A DNA stretch of 33,801 nucleotides from CAZRRV01 sp964406705. GTDB taxonomy: Bacteria; Bacillota; Clostridia; Oscillospirales; Acutalibacteraceae. The stretch spans positions 1-33,801 of the forward strand of contig CAYOSS010000007.1 of NCBI GenBank assembly GCA_964406705.1, given 5' to 3'. Position numbers and translations under genes: made by a program. The notes below the pieces were generated by a model that worked only from the letters and a program-made list of their open reading frames with translations, searched no databases and was not told the origin of the DNA. Positions 1-7,308 of this stretch are shown piece by piece (position 1 is the first letter of the stretch; each line of letters begins with the position of its first letter).

Positions 1-257
1 GCGCGTCCAGTGGACGAAACAGCGAAGGCTTCATCCCGGCAGCGGTCGGCGAGGAGCCGTGCCGGGGGCGAGCGACGAGCCGGGCACCGCAAGGTGGGCA
101 AAAGGCTTCCTAAAGCTGAAAGCTCTCTGTCATTATAGCCTACCCCGCGCAGCAGGAACCAGCCCCCGGCGTCGGGCGGAGCCAAAGCTCCCGGTACCGC
201 AAAGTTACCCCTCGCAGCAAGAAGCATTTCCCTCAAAATACCGGCGGTCCGCCAGCC
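1..257. other. Intergenic stretch with no gene seen
   Basis: GC-rich sequence downstream of the minus-strand lipoprotein gene. No reading frame here resembles a known protein. Reading on the minus strand there is a TATAAT at about 131-136, but I see no good -35 box at the right distance, so I do not call a promoter. The left edge is cut by the window. Confidence 0.4.
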
Positions 258-1754
258 CTACTCTATCAGTGCGAAGTCCGTCTCCCCGCCGTACATACTG
301 AACCGCGCCGTGTAGTCATCCCGGAACGCGAAGCACTTTTCCCGCGAGCAGACGGGGACCACGAGGTTGTCCGCGGTGAGCTCGCCGACCGTCGCGGCGA
401 GCGCGGCGGGGGATGGGTCGTCCGCGAGAGCAGCTAACTTCTCCTCGAAGCCCCCCGCCTCTCGCCCCAGGTAATTTTGAGGCGACCCGGCAGAGAACGG
501 GTACAAAAGATCGTACGCACTCCCGTTTTTGTCCGTGAGGACGAGCAGCGCCGCGTCGTACCCGCCCTCCTCGAAGCGGGCGAGCGTCTCCTCGGGGGTT
601 GGCGCGGTGTCGATGCTTACCGAGTAGAGCCCCAGCCCGTTTTGCCAGTAGCTTACCACCGTTCTCAGAGCGTCAAGGAGCGCCGGGTCGTCGGGGGAAA
701 GCAGTTTCAGCGACGCTTTGCTGCTCCTTTTGCCGTACTCTAAGAAATCCTCCCTCGCCCCCGCCGGGTCGTAGCCCGGTACGCCCACGCGAATGGCTCC
801 CAGCGATGGCGGGAGAACGGACAGCGAGGGCGCGTAACCCGCTCCCAAGACTTTTCGCACCGCGCCAAAGTCCGCCGCTCTCACCAAAATATCCCGGAGC
901 GCTTCGTCCACGCCCGCGCGAAATACCAAATCGCAGGCGTATACGGGGAAATTCAGCGGGGTGTAGCCCTTAGCCGGCAGGTCCGCGACCGACGCCAGGC
1001 GGCAGCCGTCAATACGACCGGCGGCAAGTTTGGCGGCGCGCTCTTCGTCATCGTACTGCGCTATCGTTACCGACGAGACCCTCCCCCGGAAGCTCCCGTT
1101 GTATCGCGCCGACCGGCGGAGCACAATGCCGTTTTGCCCGTCCCAGAGCGAGAGGGTGAAGCTGCCGTTCCCTAAAATGTTGCTCTTATCGAGCCCGTAC
1201 CGCCCGTTTGTGCTCTGGAAAAATTCCCTGTTGCAGGGCGACGCGGCGGCGGAGGCCAACACGCGCGGGAAATCCGGGTCGGGCGAGGCGAGCGTCACTC
1301 TTAAGGTCCCGGCCGAGAGGACCTTCACCCCCACCTGCGAGAACCCGACCCGTCCCTCGTTAAGCTCCCTCGCGTTTACAATGCCGAACAGCGACGCCGC
1401 GCCGGGGCATTCTGTTACAGGCGAGAGGGCTCTCTCCAGCCCGAAGGCGAAATCGTCCGCTGTGAGGGGGGTGCCGTCCTCCCACTTGGCCCCTTCGCGT
1501 ATGGTGAAGGTGTACACCCGTCCGCCGGAGGACACCTCGCACTCCGCCGCGCCGGGGACGGGCTCGCCCTTCGCGTCAAGCCTGTATAACCCCTCGAAGA
1601 TGTTGCGCGTAAGCAGCAGCTCGCCCTCGGTCTCCGCCAACTGCGGGTCGGCGGTGTTCACGGGGGGCGCGACGCCGTACGCTAAGTCTATATCCTCCGG
1701 GGCGCAGGAGCAGAGCGCCAGCACAAGCACCAGCGGCAGCGCGAGGCAGAGCAT
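258..1754 (-). CDS. Oligopeptide ABC transporter substrate-binding lipoprotein (SBP_bac_5 family)
   Basis: Extracytoplasmic solute-binding lipoprotein that should capture peptides or similar small solutes for an ABC importer; no permease or ATPase gene lies next to it here. The N-terminus is a hydrophobic signal ending in a lipobox (LCSC, acylated Cys about residue 17). The mature start, with a segment reading LLLTRNIFEGLYRLD and then a WEDGTPLTADDFAFGLERAL stretch, is the classical OppA/DppA-type signature. Its length of about 498 residues is slightly short for the family but complete. Start choice is uncertain. The ATG at 1754 has only a close GGAAA before it, whereas a very good ribosome site (GAGGTGAT, 1772-1779) sits six to nine bases before in-frame ATT/ATC codons (1769, 1766). 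Those would add FRK residues that make a better positively charged signal-peptide start. The gene is divergent from the NYN gene and has its own promoter. Confidence 0.85.
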   Translation of the reverse strand: MLCLALPLVLVLALCSCAPEDIDLAYGVAPPVNTADPQLAETEGELLLTRNIFEGLYRLDAKGEPVPGAAECEVSSGGRVYTFTIREGAKWEDGTPLTADDFAFGLERALSPVTECPGAASLFGIVNARELNEGRVGFSQVGVKVLSAGTLRVTLASPDPDFPRVLASAAASPCNREFFQSTNGRYGLDKSNILGNGSFTLSLWDGQNGIVLRRSARYNGSFRGRVSSVTIAQYDDEERAAKLAAGRIDGCRLASVADLPAKGYTPLNFPVYACDLVFRAGVDEALRDILVRAADFGAVRKVLGAGYAPSLSVLPPSLGAIRVGVPGYDPAGAREDFLEYGKRSSKASLKLLSPDDPALLDALRTVVSYWQNGLGLYSVSIDTAPTPEETLARFEEGGYDAALLVLTDKNGSAYDLLYPFSAGSPQNYLGREAGGFEEKLAALADDPSPAALAATVGELTADNLVVPVCSREKCFAFRDDYTARFSMYGGETDFALIE

Positions 1755-1786
1755 TTTCCTGAAGATAATCCATCACCTCGCGTCAT

Positions 1787-1815
1787 ATTATACAGTATCG
1801 CCCACCCCTTTTCAA
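1787..1815 (-). promoter_or_regulatory. SigA-type promoter of the peptide-binding lipoprotein gene
   Basis: On the minus strand there is TTGAAA (1810-1815), a 17-bp spacer and a perfect TATAAT (1787-1792). Transcription should start near 1780, only a base or two before the Shine-Dalgarno sequence, so the mRNA leader would be very short. Confidence 0.75.
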
Positions 1816-1837
1816 CCAAATTCTCCCCCGAACCCTC

Positions 1838-1867
1838 TTGCAATCATGGCGTATTTTGTGGTATAAT
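1838..1867 (+). promoter_or_regulatory. SigA-type promoter of the NYN-LOTUS gene
   Basis: TTGCAA (1838-1843), an 18-bp spacer and a perfect TATAAT (1862-1867) lie about 42 bp before the ATG at 1909. The -35 boxes of this and the divergent minus-strand promoter are about 22 bp apart, so one bound regulator could affect both. Confidence 0.75.
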
Positions 1868-1908
1868 AGAGGTAGAGGGGCAAATCAGACGACACAAGGA
1901 TGTAATGT

Positions 1909-2745
1909 ATGGAGACGCTTAAGAATATTGTGATGTTAATTGACGCGGACAACACCCGCCTTTCCAAATTGGAGGGGGTTATCCGCGAAATATCCACCCA
2001 CGGGAGGATTGTGGCGAAGAGAGCCTACGCCAACTGGAAGAAGGAGAGCCTTAAAAACTGGGAGAGCGAGCTGAAACGTCTGGCGGTCCGCGCCATGCAG
2101 CAGTTCGACTACGTCGCCCGCAAGAACGCGACGGATATGGCCCTTGTCATCGACGCGGTGAACCTGCTCCACACCGGGATTTACGACGCGTTTGTGATAG
2201 TTTCCAGCGACAGCGACTACACTCCGCTCGCCATAAATCTCCACGAGTCCGGGGTTTACGTGATGGGGGTGGGGGAGAAGACGACCCCGGAGTCCTTCCG
2301 CAACAGCTGCGACGAGTTTGTCTTTTTGGAGAATATCCAGGAGGACCGCGAGGAGGAGCCCGCCGCGCCGGGGACCCCGCCCGCCGCCCCCGAGCACGAG
2401 AAGGAGCAGCCCACCGGCGAGGACGACATAGAGGCGGTGCACAGTCTCCTCAAAGTCGCCTACGACAAGAACCAGGATGACGACGGGTACGCTAACGTGA
2501 GCGTCGCGGGGCAGTTTATAAAGCGCGTCAAGCCGGATTTCGACGTGCGCTCGTACGGGTATGTGAAGCTCACCAACTTGCTCAAGGATTTCCCCGAGAG
2601 GTACGAACTCCGCCAGGTGAAGGGCAAGGGGACGTCCACGATGTTCCTCTACAAGTGCGTCAGCCCCGAGCGGAAGTCCTCCCGTCGCGGCGGCGGGTCC
2701 CGTAAGACCGGCGCGGGGGGAGCGAAGCGCGGCGACGGGCAGTAG
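1909..2745 (+). CDS. NYN-domain (LabA/DUF88) protein with C-terminal OST-HTH/LOTUS domain
   Basis: Predicted cytoplasmic RNA-processing or RNA-binding protein. The first ~140 residues are a NYN domain (PIN-like nuclease fold): a beta strand with LIDADN (D12, D14), D76 in the ATDMALVIDAV stretch and SSDSDY (D101, D103) supply the acidic cluster expected for Mg-dependent RNA cleavage. A low-complexity Pro/Glu linker (about 145-170) joins it to a LOTUS/OST-HTH domain (about 172-250: IEAVHSLLKVAY, then SYGYVKLTNLL). LOTUS domains are known RNA (including G-quadruplex RNA) binders. The tail is Arg/Gly-rich and basic, again fitting RNA contact. The gene starts at ATG 1909, about eight bases after AAGG, and is monocistronic or upstream of rpsT. 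The fold assignment is firm; the substrate is unknown. Confidence 0.85.
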   Translation: METLKNIVMLIDADNTRLSKLEGVIREISTHGRIVAKRAYANWKKESLKNWESELKRLAVRAMQQFDYVARKNATDMALVIDAVNLLHTGIYDAFVIVSSDSDYTPLAINLHESGVYVMGVGEKTTPESFRNSCDEFVFLENIQEDREEEPAAPGTPPAAPEHEKEQPTGEDDIEAVHSLLKVAYDKNQDDDGYANVSVAGQFIKRVKPDFDVRSYGYVKLTNLLKDFPERYELRQVKGKGTSTMFLYKCVSPERKSSRRGGGSRKTGAGGAKRGDGQ

Positions 2746-2749
2746 AGGC

Positions 2750-2770
2750 GGCACCGCGCGCGGTATTGCC
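2750..2770. repeat. Mini-hairpin copy of the GGCAATACCG repeat, possible terminator
   Basis: A near-perfect palindrome just after the NYN stop codon: read on the minus strand it begins GGCAATACCGCG and closes with CGCGGTGCC. The ends match the larger repeats at 3182, 3864 and 7577. It is followed by GGCAAAAAA rather than a T run, so terminator activity on the plus strand is only possible. Confidence 0.55.
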
Positions 2771-2782
2771 GGCAAAAAATAC

Positions 2783-2811
2783 TTGCTTTTTCCAGTTCCC
2801 GGTGGTAAAAT
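2783..2811 (+). promoter_or_regulatory. Promoter of rpsT
   Basis: TTGCTT (2783-2788), a 17-bp spacer and TAAAAT (2806-2811) lie about 30 bp before the rpsT start, leaving a short leader that carries GGAGG (2829-2833). Confidence 0.65.
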
Positions 2812-2840
2812 GTACTCGAAAAATTTTTGGAGGTTTGAGT

Positions 2841-3101
2841 ATGCCCAATATTAAGTCCGCGAAGAAGAGGGTCCGCACTGCCAAGACCCGCAATTTAAGG
2901 AACAAGAGCAACCGCTCCGCGCTGAAGACCGCTCTTAAGAAGGCCGACGCGGCGCTGACCGCCAATTCCGAGGATAAAGCCGCCGTGGTGTCCGCGACCG
3001 TCGCGAAGATTGACCGCGCCGTGGCGAAGGGGATCATTCATAAGAATAACGCCGCTCGTAAGAAGTCGTCCCTCGCGAAGAGGCTGGGAGCGGCTCGGTA
3101 G
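2841..3101 (+). CDS. rpsT: 30S ribosomal protein S20
   Basis: Small-subunit protein that binds 16S rRNA early in assembly. The 86-residue product begins MPNIKSAKKRVRTA and is very Lys/Ala/Arg-rich and all-helical, with the family-typical NKSNRSALKTA and NAARKKSSLAKRL segments. Start chosen at ATG 2841 because GGAGG lies seven bases upstream; longer upstream extensions have no homology. It has its own promoter and is flanked downstream by a repeat element, so it is likely monocistronic. Confidence 0.97.
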   Translation: MPNIKSAKKRVRTAKTRNLRNKSNRSALKTALKKADAALTANSEDKAAVVSATVAKIDRAVAKGIIHKNNAARKKSSLAKRLGAAR

Positions 3102-3181
3102 CCGGCGGTTTTCCGGCGGAAGCGGTTTTTCGCGGGGGCTTAGAGGCGACCCGCGAGTTAGAGTTACCCATTTTGAGCTAA

Positions 3182-3243
3182 GGCAATACCGCGTAATGAC
3201 CCGGCGCCGGATGCGCATTCAGGCTTTTCGTTAGGGGTGTTGC
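3182..3243. repeat. Half-size copy of the GGCAATACCG inverted-repeat element
   Basis: Begins GGCAATACCGCGTAATGA and ends GGTGTTGC, so its two ends are near-complementary. Its interior (about 3206-3234, GGATGCGCA then CTTTTCGTTAG) matches the left arm of the 170-bp element at 7577-7746. It lies between rpsT and the phosphatase gene. Confidence 0.65.
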
Positions 3244-3261
3244 TTTAATCGGGAGAAGCGG

Positions 3262-3864
3262 TTGAAAAGCTACTATCTTCATTTTATCCGCCACGGCGAG
3301 ACGCGGGGGAACGCCGAGGGGCGCTATATAGGGCGGACGGATCTTCCCATCACGCTGGAGAGCGCCGAGGAGCTGCGCGCCCTCTCGCTCGACGGGGTGT
3401 ACCCGGATATCGATATGCTCTACTCCTCTCCCCTCAAGAGGGCCCTTCAGAGCGCGAACGTCATTTACCCCGGGCAGCCGTTAAAGTTGGTGGACGCGTT
3501 CGCGGAGTACGATTTCGGCGTGTTCGAGGGCAAGACCGCCGCCGAGGTCGCGGACGACCCCGCTTTCAAGGCTTGGGCGGCGGGCAAAGCGGACGGGGTC
3601 CCCGGGGGAGAGAGCAATTCCTCCTTCACCGCGAGGGTGTGCGAGGGGCTGCGCGAGGTCGTCCTCGATATGTCGGATAACGGATACTCGCACGCCGCGG
3701 TAATCCTCCATGGCGGGGTGATAATGCGCCTTTTCTCCGCGGCGGCGCTCCCGAGGCGGCGGGCCCCCGAGTGGAGGTGCGACCCCGGGCGGGGCTTTAC
3801 CGCGCGGGTGACCCCCTCGCTCTACGCCAGGAGCGGGGTAATAGAAGTAGTGGGCGCTATTTAG
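3262..3864 (+). CDS. Histidine phosphatase family protein (phosphoglycerate mutase-like)
   Basis: Cytoplasmic phosphohydrolase of the branch with a phospho-histidine intermediate. The catalytic motif RHGET is at residues 10-14 (H11 is the phosphate acceptor). R60 in SSPLKRALQSA, E82 in AEYDFGVFEGK and H150 in ILHGGVIMR complete the active site. At 200 residues it is normal for CobC/GpmB-like phosphatases, and the specific substrate cannot be read from sequence. No cobalamin genes are nearby, so I do not call it CobC. The start is a TTG at 3262, six bases after GGGAG. The stop codon overlaps the first base of a repeat element. Confidence 0.85.
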   Translation: MKSYYLHFIRHGETRGNAEGRYIGRTDLPITLESAEELRALSLDGVYPDIDMLYSSPLKRALQSANVIYPGQPLKLVDAFAEYDFGVFEGKTAAEVADDPAFKAWAAGKADGVPGGESNSSFTARVCEGLREVVLDMSDNGYSHAAVILHGGVIMRLFSAAALPRRRAPEWRCDPGRGFTARVTPSLYARSGVIEVVGAI

Positions 3865-3919
3865 GACATACCGCGTAATGACGCCCGGAGCCGTCGGGTG
3901 CTCACACGGAGGTATTGCC
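3864..3919. repeat. Short hairpin copy of the GGCAATACCG repeat
   Basis: Begins GGACATACCGCGTAATGAC and ends GGAGGTATTGCC, giving near-complementary ends of about 9-10 bp around a GC-rich core. It fills the space between the phosphatase stop codon and the next gene. Confidence 0.55.
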
Positions 3920-3938
3920 CGGGGCACGGGAGTGGCTT

Positions 3939-4595
3939 ATGTTACGGATTTTCGACGAGACCTGCCGGCGGATAGTTCTGGCGGAGGGCGGCTTCGCGGC
4001 GGTGTTTGAGGGACGGGACGGCAGGGCCCGCTTTAAGTACGTCTCTGTGAAGGACGACACCGCGCGGGACATAGATAACTTGGAGTTTTGCGCCCTCAAA
4101 TTCGGCCCCCGTTACGAGCAAATGCGCCCGCAGATTGAGAGCTATCTCGGTACGACCCCCGTCCGCCTCGATAAGAACACTGTTCTTGTTGTGAGTGAGG
4201 ACGGCGCCGCAAAGGTGCTCGACAGGCGGGGCGCGGTGCAGCGTCGGGGCGATTTGCGCTTTAATGGCGAGGCTCCGCGCGACGTGTGCGCCGAGGGCGG
4301 CGAGGTTTGGGCGTCATACCTGTTGGCAAGCGCCATAGTGCGGTATAACCTCTCCACACTGAAAATGGAAATCAGGATAGATGGCGGCGGGGGAGCTATA
4401 TGCGACCCCGAGGGGTTGCTTCTTCAGGACCGCCAGCTCTTCCTCTGCAATTCCGGCACGGGGAGTGTCATCACGATCGACACCTCCCACTTTACGATGC
4501 GGGAGTATCTGTCGTTCGACGAGCCGGTGTTCCAGTTCCTCAAAGTGGAGGGGTTCGCGATAGCGAGACTGCGCTCCGGCGTCTACAGGATATGA
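3939..4595 (+). CDS. Unknown protein, beta-propeller-like repeats, coupled to the TtcA-like gene
   Basis: I do not recognise this 218-residue protein. It has no signal peptide or membrane segment. It opens MLRIFDETCRRIVLAEGGFA. The second half alternates short hydrophobic strands with Gly/Asp turns (VLVVSEDGAAKVLDRRG, DVCAEGGEVWASYL, AIVRYNLSTLKMEIRIDGGG, GLLLQDRQLFLCN), a rhythm like WD/NHL-type beta blades, though fewer than a full propeller. Start chosen at ATG 3939, six bases after GGGAG; a TTG at 3915 lies inside the repeat element. Its TGA overlaps the ATG of the next gene (ATGA), so the two are translationally coupled and may act together, for example in sensing or tRNA modification. 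That link is inference only. Confidence 0.6.
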   Translation: MLRIFDETCRRIVLAEGGFAAVFEGRDGRARFKYVSVKDDTARDIDNLEFCALKFGPRYEQMRPQIESYLGTTPVRLDKNTVLVVSEDGAAKVLDRRGAVQRRGDLRFNGEAPRDVCAEGGEVWASYLLASAIVRYNLSTLKMEIRIDGGGGAICDPEGLLLQDRQLFLCNSGTGSVITIDTSHFTMREYLSFDEPVFQFLKVEGFAIARLRSGVYRI

Positions 4596-5326
4596 CGGGG
4601 GCGGGCGAGCGGGCGGTGCGCCTGCTTTTGGGGCGTATGCGCGCCGCCATGGAGGAGTACTCCATGATTTCCCCGGGGGACTCCGTCGCGGTGGCGGTCT
4701 CCGGCGGAAAGGACTCCGTCGCGCTGCTCTACGCCCTCGCGATTATGCGCCGCTTCTACCCCGCGCCCTACACCCTTCACGCGGTGACCATCGACCCCGG
4801 TTTCGGCGGCGTGGCGGGGGATTATTCCGCGCTGGAGGAGCTTTGCCGGGAGCTTGTAGTTCCCTACACGGTGAAGCGCACCGCGATAGGTCGGATAGTC
4901 TTCGACACCCGCCGCGAGAAAAACCCCTGCAGCCTTTGCGCGAGGATGCGCCGGGGCGCTCTCCACGACGCCGCGCTGGAGCTCGGCTGCGGCAAGGTCG
5001 CCCTCGGGCACCATATGGACGACGCCGCCGAGACGTTTATTATGAACCTGTTCGGCACGGGGCAGTTGGGCGCGTTCCCGCCGGTGCACTATATGTCCCG
5101 CAAGGGCGTCACCCTAATCCGGCCCATGGTGCTGGCCCGCGAGTACGAGGTCGCGGCGGTGGCGAGAGCCGCCGACTTGCCGCTCGCCGGCGCTAAATGC
5201 CCCGCCGACGGCGCCACAGCCCGGGAGGACGCCAAAACCCTCTTACGGGAGTTGGAGCGCCGCTATCCGAGGGTCCGAGAGAAGATAATAGGGGCGTTGC
5301 GCCGGTCGCGGTTCGGCGGCTGGTAA
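4592..5326 (+). CDS. ttcA: TtcA-like tRNA 2-thiocytidine biosynthesis protein (PP-loop ATPase, Fe-S)
   Basis: Cytoplasmic enzyme of the TtcA/TtuA group that activates a tRNA base by adenylation and inserts sulfur; in characterised TtcA this makes s2C32. The PP-loop ATP site SGGKDS is at residues 37-42. Three cysteines, C113 and C116 (NPCSLC) and C203 (AKCPADG), sit where TtcA binds its oxygen-sensitive [4Fe-4S] cluster, and GHHMDDAAETFIMNLF (139 on) is the second nucleotide-site motif. At 244 residues it is a little shorter than the E. coli enzyme. Start at ATG 4592 overlaps the previous stop codon. The true tRNA position could differ in this lineage, so the symbol is by family. Its stop lies inside a tandem 18-bp duplication. 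Confidence 0.8.
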   Translation: MTGAGERAVRLLLGRMRAAMEEYSMISPGDSVAVAVSGGKDSVALLYALAIMRRFYPAPYTLHAVTIDPGFGGVAGDYSALEELCRELVVPYTVKRTAIGRIVFDTRREKNPCSLCARMRRGALHDAALELGCGKVALGHHMDDAAETFIMNLFGTGQLGAFPPVHYMSRKGVTLIRPMVLAREYEVAAVARAADLPLAGAKCPADGATAREDAKTLLRELERRYPRVREKIIGALRRSRFGGW

Positions 5327-5357
5327 AGCCCCGCCGGCCGGTAAAGCCCCGCCGGGG
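5322..5357. repeat. Two tandem copies of an 18-bp unit across the ttcA-like stop codon
   Basis: GGTAAAGCCCCGCCGGCC (5322-5339) is followed at once by GGTAAAGCCCCGCCGGGG (5340-5357). The first copy carries the TAA stop codon. Confidence 0.8.
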
Positions 5358-5389
5358 GCCGGTCGCCCGTACTTACAGAAAGGTCAAAA

Positions 5390-6265
5390 ATGAAGTATTA
5401 CCTGCCCCCCAGCGCGCTCGGCGACACCTTCGCCGTGCCCCGGGCGCTCGTCAACAGATATTATAAGCTCGCGAACGAGAGACAGCTTAAAGTTCTCCTT
5501 TCGGGGCTTTGCAATTTGGAATGGGACTTCTCCGCCGAAAAAATAGCGGAGGAGCTGTCTCTTTCGCCCGACGAGGTCACGGAGGCTCTGGAGTTCTGGG
5601 CGGACACGGGGCTGCTCTCCCGCGCCGAGGCGGCTCCCGAAAAGCCCGCGACCGCCGTCACCGGCAACGTGATAAAGCCCTCCCGCGCCGAGGTGGCCCG
5701 GAGGGGCCTCGAGAACGGCGAGATCGCGTCCCTGCTCGCCGAGGCCCAAAAGGCGTTCGGGAGAGCGCTGCGGCAAAACGAGTCCTCCACACTGGTTTGG
5801 CTTTACGACGATAACGGAATATCCTATCCCGTTTTGCTTACCCTGCTCAACTACGCCAAGGCGAACGGGACGCTGAATATCGGCTACATCGAGAAGACCG
5901 CCATCCGCTGGGCCAACAACGGTGTTGTCACCCCCGCCGACGTGGAGGAGGAGATCCGCCGGGAGAACGAGCGAAAGGGCGCGTACGGGCTTGTCGCCTC
6001 CGCTATGAACCTTCACGCCCCCCGCCCCACAAAGGAGCTTACCGAGTGCGCGGACCTTTGGGTCAACCAGTGGGGCTTAAATAAAGAGCAACTGGCCGCG
6101 GCGTATGACGAGTGCGTCAACAGGACCGGCAGGTTCGACTTAAAATATATTAAGAAGGTGCTGGCCACCGCGCACGAGGGCGGCTCCGCGCCGGCGAAAC
6201 CGGGAAAGCAAGCCCCCCTCGCCGCGTATGACAAATCCCCCGAGCTTTTTATAGACGAGGAGTGA
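5390..6265 (+). CDS. DnaD-domain replication initiation protein
   Basis: Primosome component: in Firmicutes DnaD binds DNA and helps the DnaB/DnaI loader place the replicative helicase at oriC or stalled forks. The N-terminal ~80 residues (LPPSALGDTFAVPRALVNRYY, then KIAEELSLSPDEVTEALEFW) look like the winged-helix DDBH1 part. The C-terminal DnaD/DnaB_2 helical domain covers about 115-265, with VVTPADVEEEI and RTGRFDLKYIKKVL matching the typical IDIKYIDKIL ending. Length 291 residues. The ATG at 5390 follows AAAGG by six bases. Its stop codon overlaps the ribosome binding site of the DnaI-like gene, so the two form an operon, as expected for partners. Confidence 0.88.
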   Translation: MKYYLPPSALGDTFAVPRALVNRYYKLANERQLKVLLSGLCNLEWDFSAEKIAEELSLSPDEVTEALEFWADTGLLSRAEAAPEKPATAVTGNVIKPSRAEVARRGLENGEIASLLAEAQKAFGRALRQNESSTLVWLYDDNGISYPVLLTLLNYAKANGTLNIGYIEKTAIRWANNGVVTPADVEEEIRRENERKGAYGLVASAMNLHAPRPTKELTECADLWVNQWGLNKEQLAAAYDECVNRTGRFDLKYIKKVLATAHEGGSAPAKPGKQAPLAAYDKSPELFIDEE

Positions 6266-6271
6266 TCGCCC

Positions 6272-7243
6272 GTGGGCTTTTCGCCGCAGTTGGTCTCCCG
6301 CGCGCTGGAGCAAAAGCGCGACTCCCGCGACAGGGCGCTCGCCCGCTTCGAGAAGGCAAGGGCGGCCGCCCGGGAAAAGTGCCCCCGCATAGCGGAGTTG
6401 GAGGCGGCCCGCGCGCGGCATGGCGCCGAAGCGTGCAAGGCGGCTCTCTCGGGGGACGAGGCCGCCGTCGCCCGGACCCGCGCCGAGAGCGACCGGGTAA
6501 GCGCGGAGCTCTCCTCGCTGAAGGCGGAGTACTCCTACCCCGACCGGCCCGACTTTTCCTGCCCCGCGTGCCGCGATACCGGCTACATAGACGGCAGGCT
6601 TTGCTCCTGCGTCGAGACCCTGGCGCGGCAACTCTGCTACCGGGATCTTTCCTCGAGGATGCCCATTGAGCGCTGCAGGTTTGATAATTTCGACTTATCC
6701 TACTACGACGGCGCGTCCGACGGGCGCCCCCGGGCGGAGGCCGAGAAGACCCTCGAGATTTGCCGGAACTTCGTCCGCGATTTCCCCGCCGGCAAGAACC
6801 TCCTTTTCTACGGCGCCCCGGGCCTCGGCAAGACCCACCTCTCGCTCGCCGTGGCGAACGGCGTCCTCGAAAAGGGCTACGGCGTCGTTTACGCGTCGGC
6901 TCAGAATATATTCGACGCTATACTAAAGGAGCGTTACGGCGGGAGCGGCGAGACGGACGCGCTCGACGCGGTGAATGGGTGCGACCTGCTCATCCTCGAC
7001 GACCTCGGCACCGAGCTGCATTCAAGCCAGACGGCGTCGGTGCTCTTTAACATAATCAACAACAGGTTGCTCTCGGGCTCGTCTACTATAATCAGTACAA
7101 ATCTGACGCTGGACGACCTGGAGCGGCTCTACGAGCCCCGCGTTGTCTCGCGCTTCGCCGGGGATTATACCAAGCGCCGTTTCAGCGGTAAAGATATACG
7201 TCAGGCGGCGCGGCTGCGCTCCGCTTCGGGCAAGGGCGGATAG
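6272..7243 (+). CDS. DnaI/DnaC-like helicase loader ATPase
   Basis: AAA+ ATPase that should deliver the replicative helicase to DNA. The N-terminal ~85 residues are charged helices (helicase-contact region). A zinc-binding Cys set follows (C97, C100, C111, C113: CPAC then CSC). The AAA+ core has Walker A GAPGLGKT (181-188), Walker B LLILDDLG (239-246) and sensor region STIISTNLTLDDL, with an arginine-rich end (YEPRVVSRFAG). Length 323 residues. The start is GTG 6272, preceded by GGAG with nine bases between; the ribosome site overlaps the dnaD-like stop. IstB transposon helpers share the ATPase core, but there is no IstA transposase and the Zn motif plus DnaD neighbour favour a chromosomal loader. 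Confidence 0.9.
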   Translation: MGFSPQLVSRALEQKRDSRDRALARFEKARAAAREKCPRIAELEAARARHGAEACKAALSGDEAAVARTRAESDRVSAELSSLKAEYSYPDRPDFSCPACRDTGYIDGRLCSCVETLARQLCYRDLSSRMPIERCRFDNFDLSYYDGASDGRPRAEAEKTLEICRNFVRDFPAGKNLLFYGAPGLGKTHLSLAVANGVLEKGYGVVYASAQNIFDAILKERYGGSGETDALDAVNGCDLLILDDLGTELHSSQTASVLFNIINNRLLSGSSTIISTNLTLDDLERLYEPRVVSRFAGDYTKRRFSGKDIRQAARLRSASGKGG

Positions 7244-7308
7244 CCCCGCGCGGGGCGGCGTTCGCCGGGTTTCGGGAGTAAATCGGGCGGATTTCCCACA
7301 ACTTTACC

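Noticed and set aside
2766..2840. Extended N-terminus for ribosomal protein S20
   Set aside because: The added residues lie over the promoter and ribosome binding site; ATG 2841 gives the normal 86-residue protein.
6272..7243. IstB-type transposition helper instead of a helicase loader
   Set aside because: No IstA transposase or IS ends nearby; the zinc-cysteine N-terminal part and coupling to a DnaD-domain gene support DnaI.
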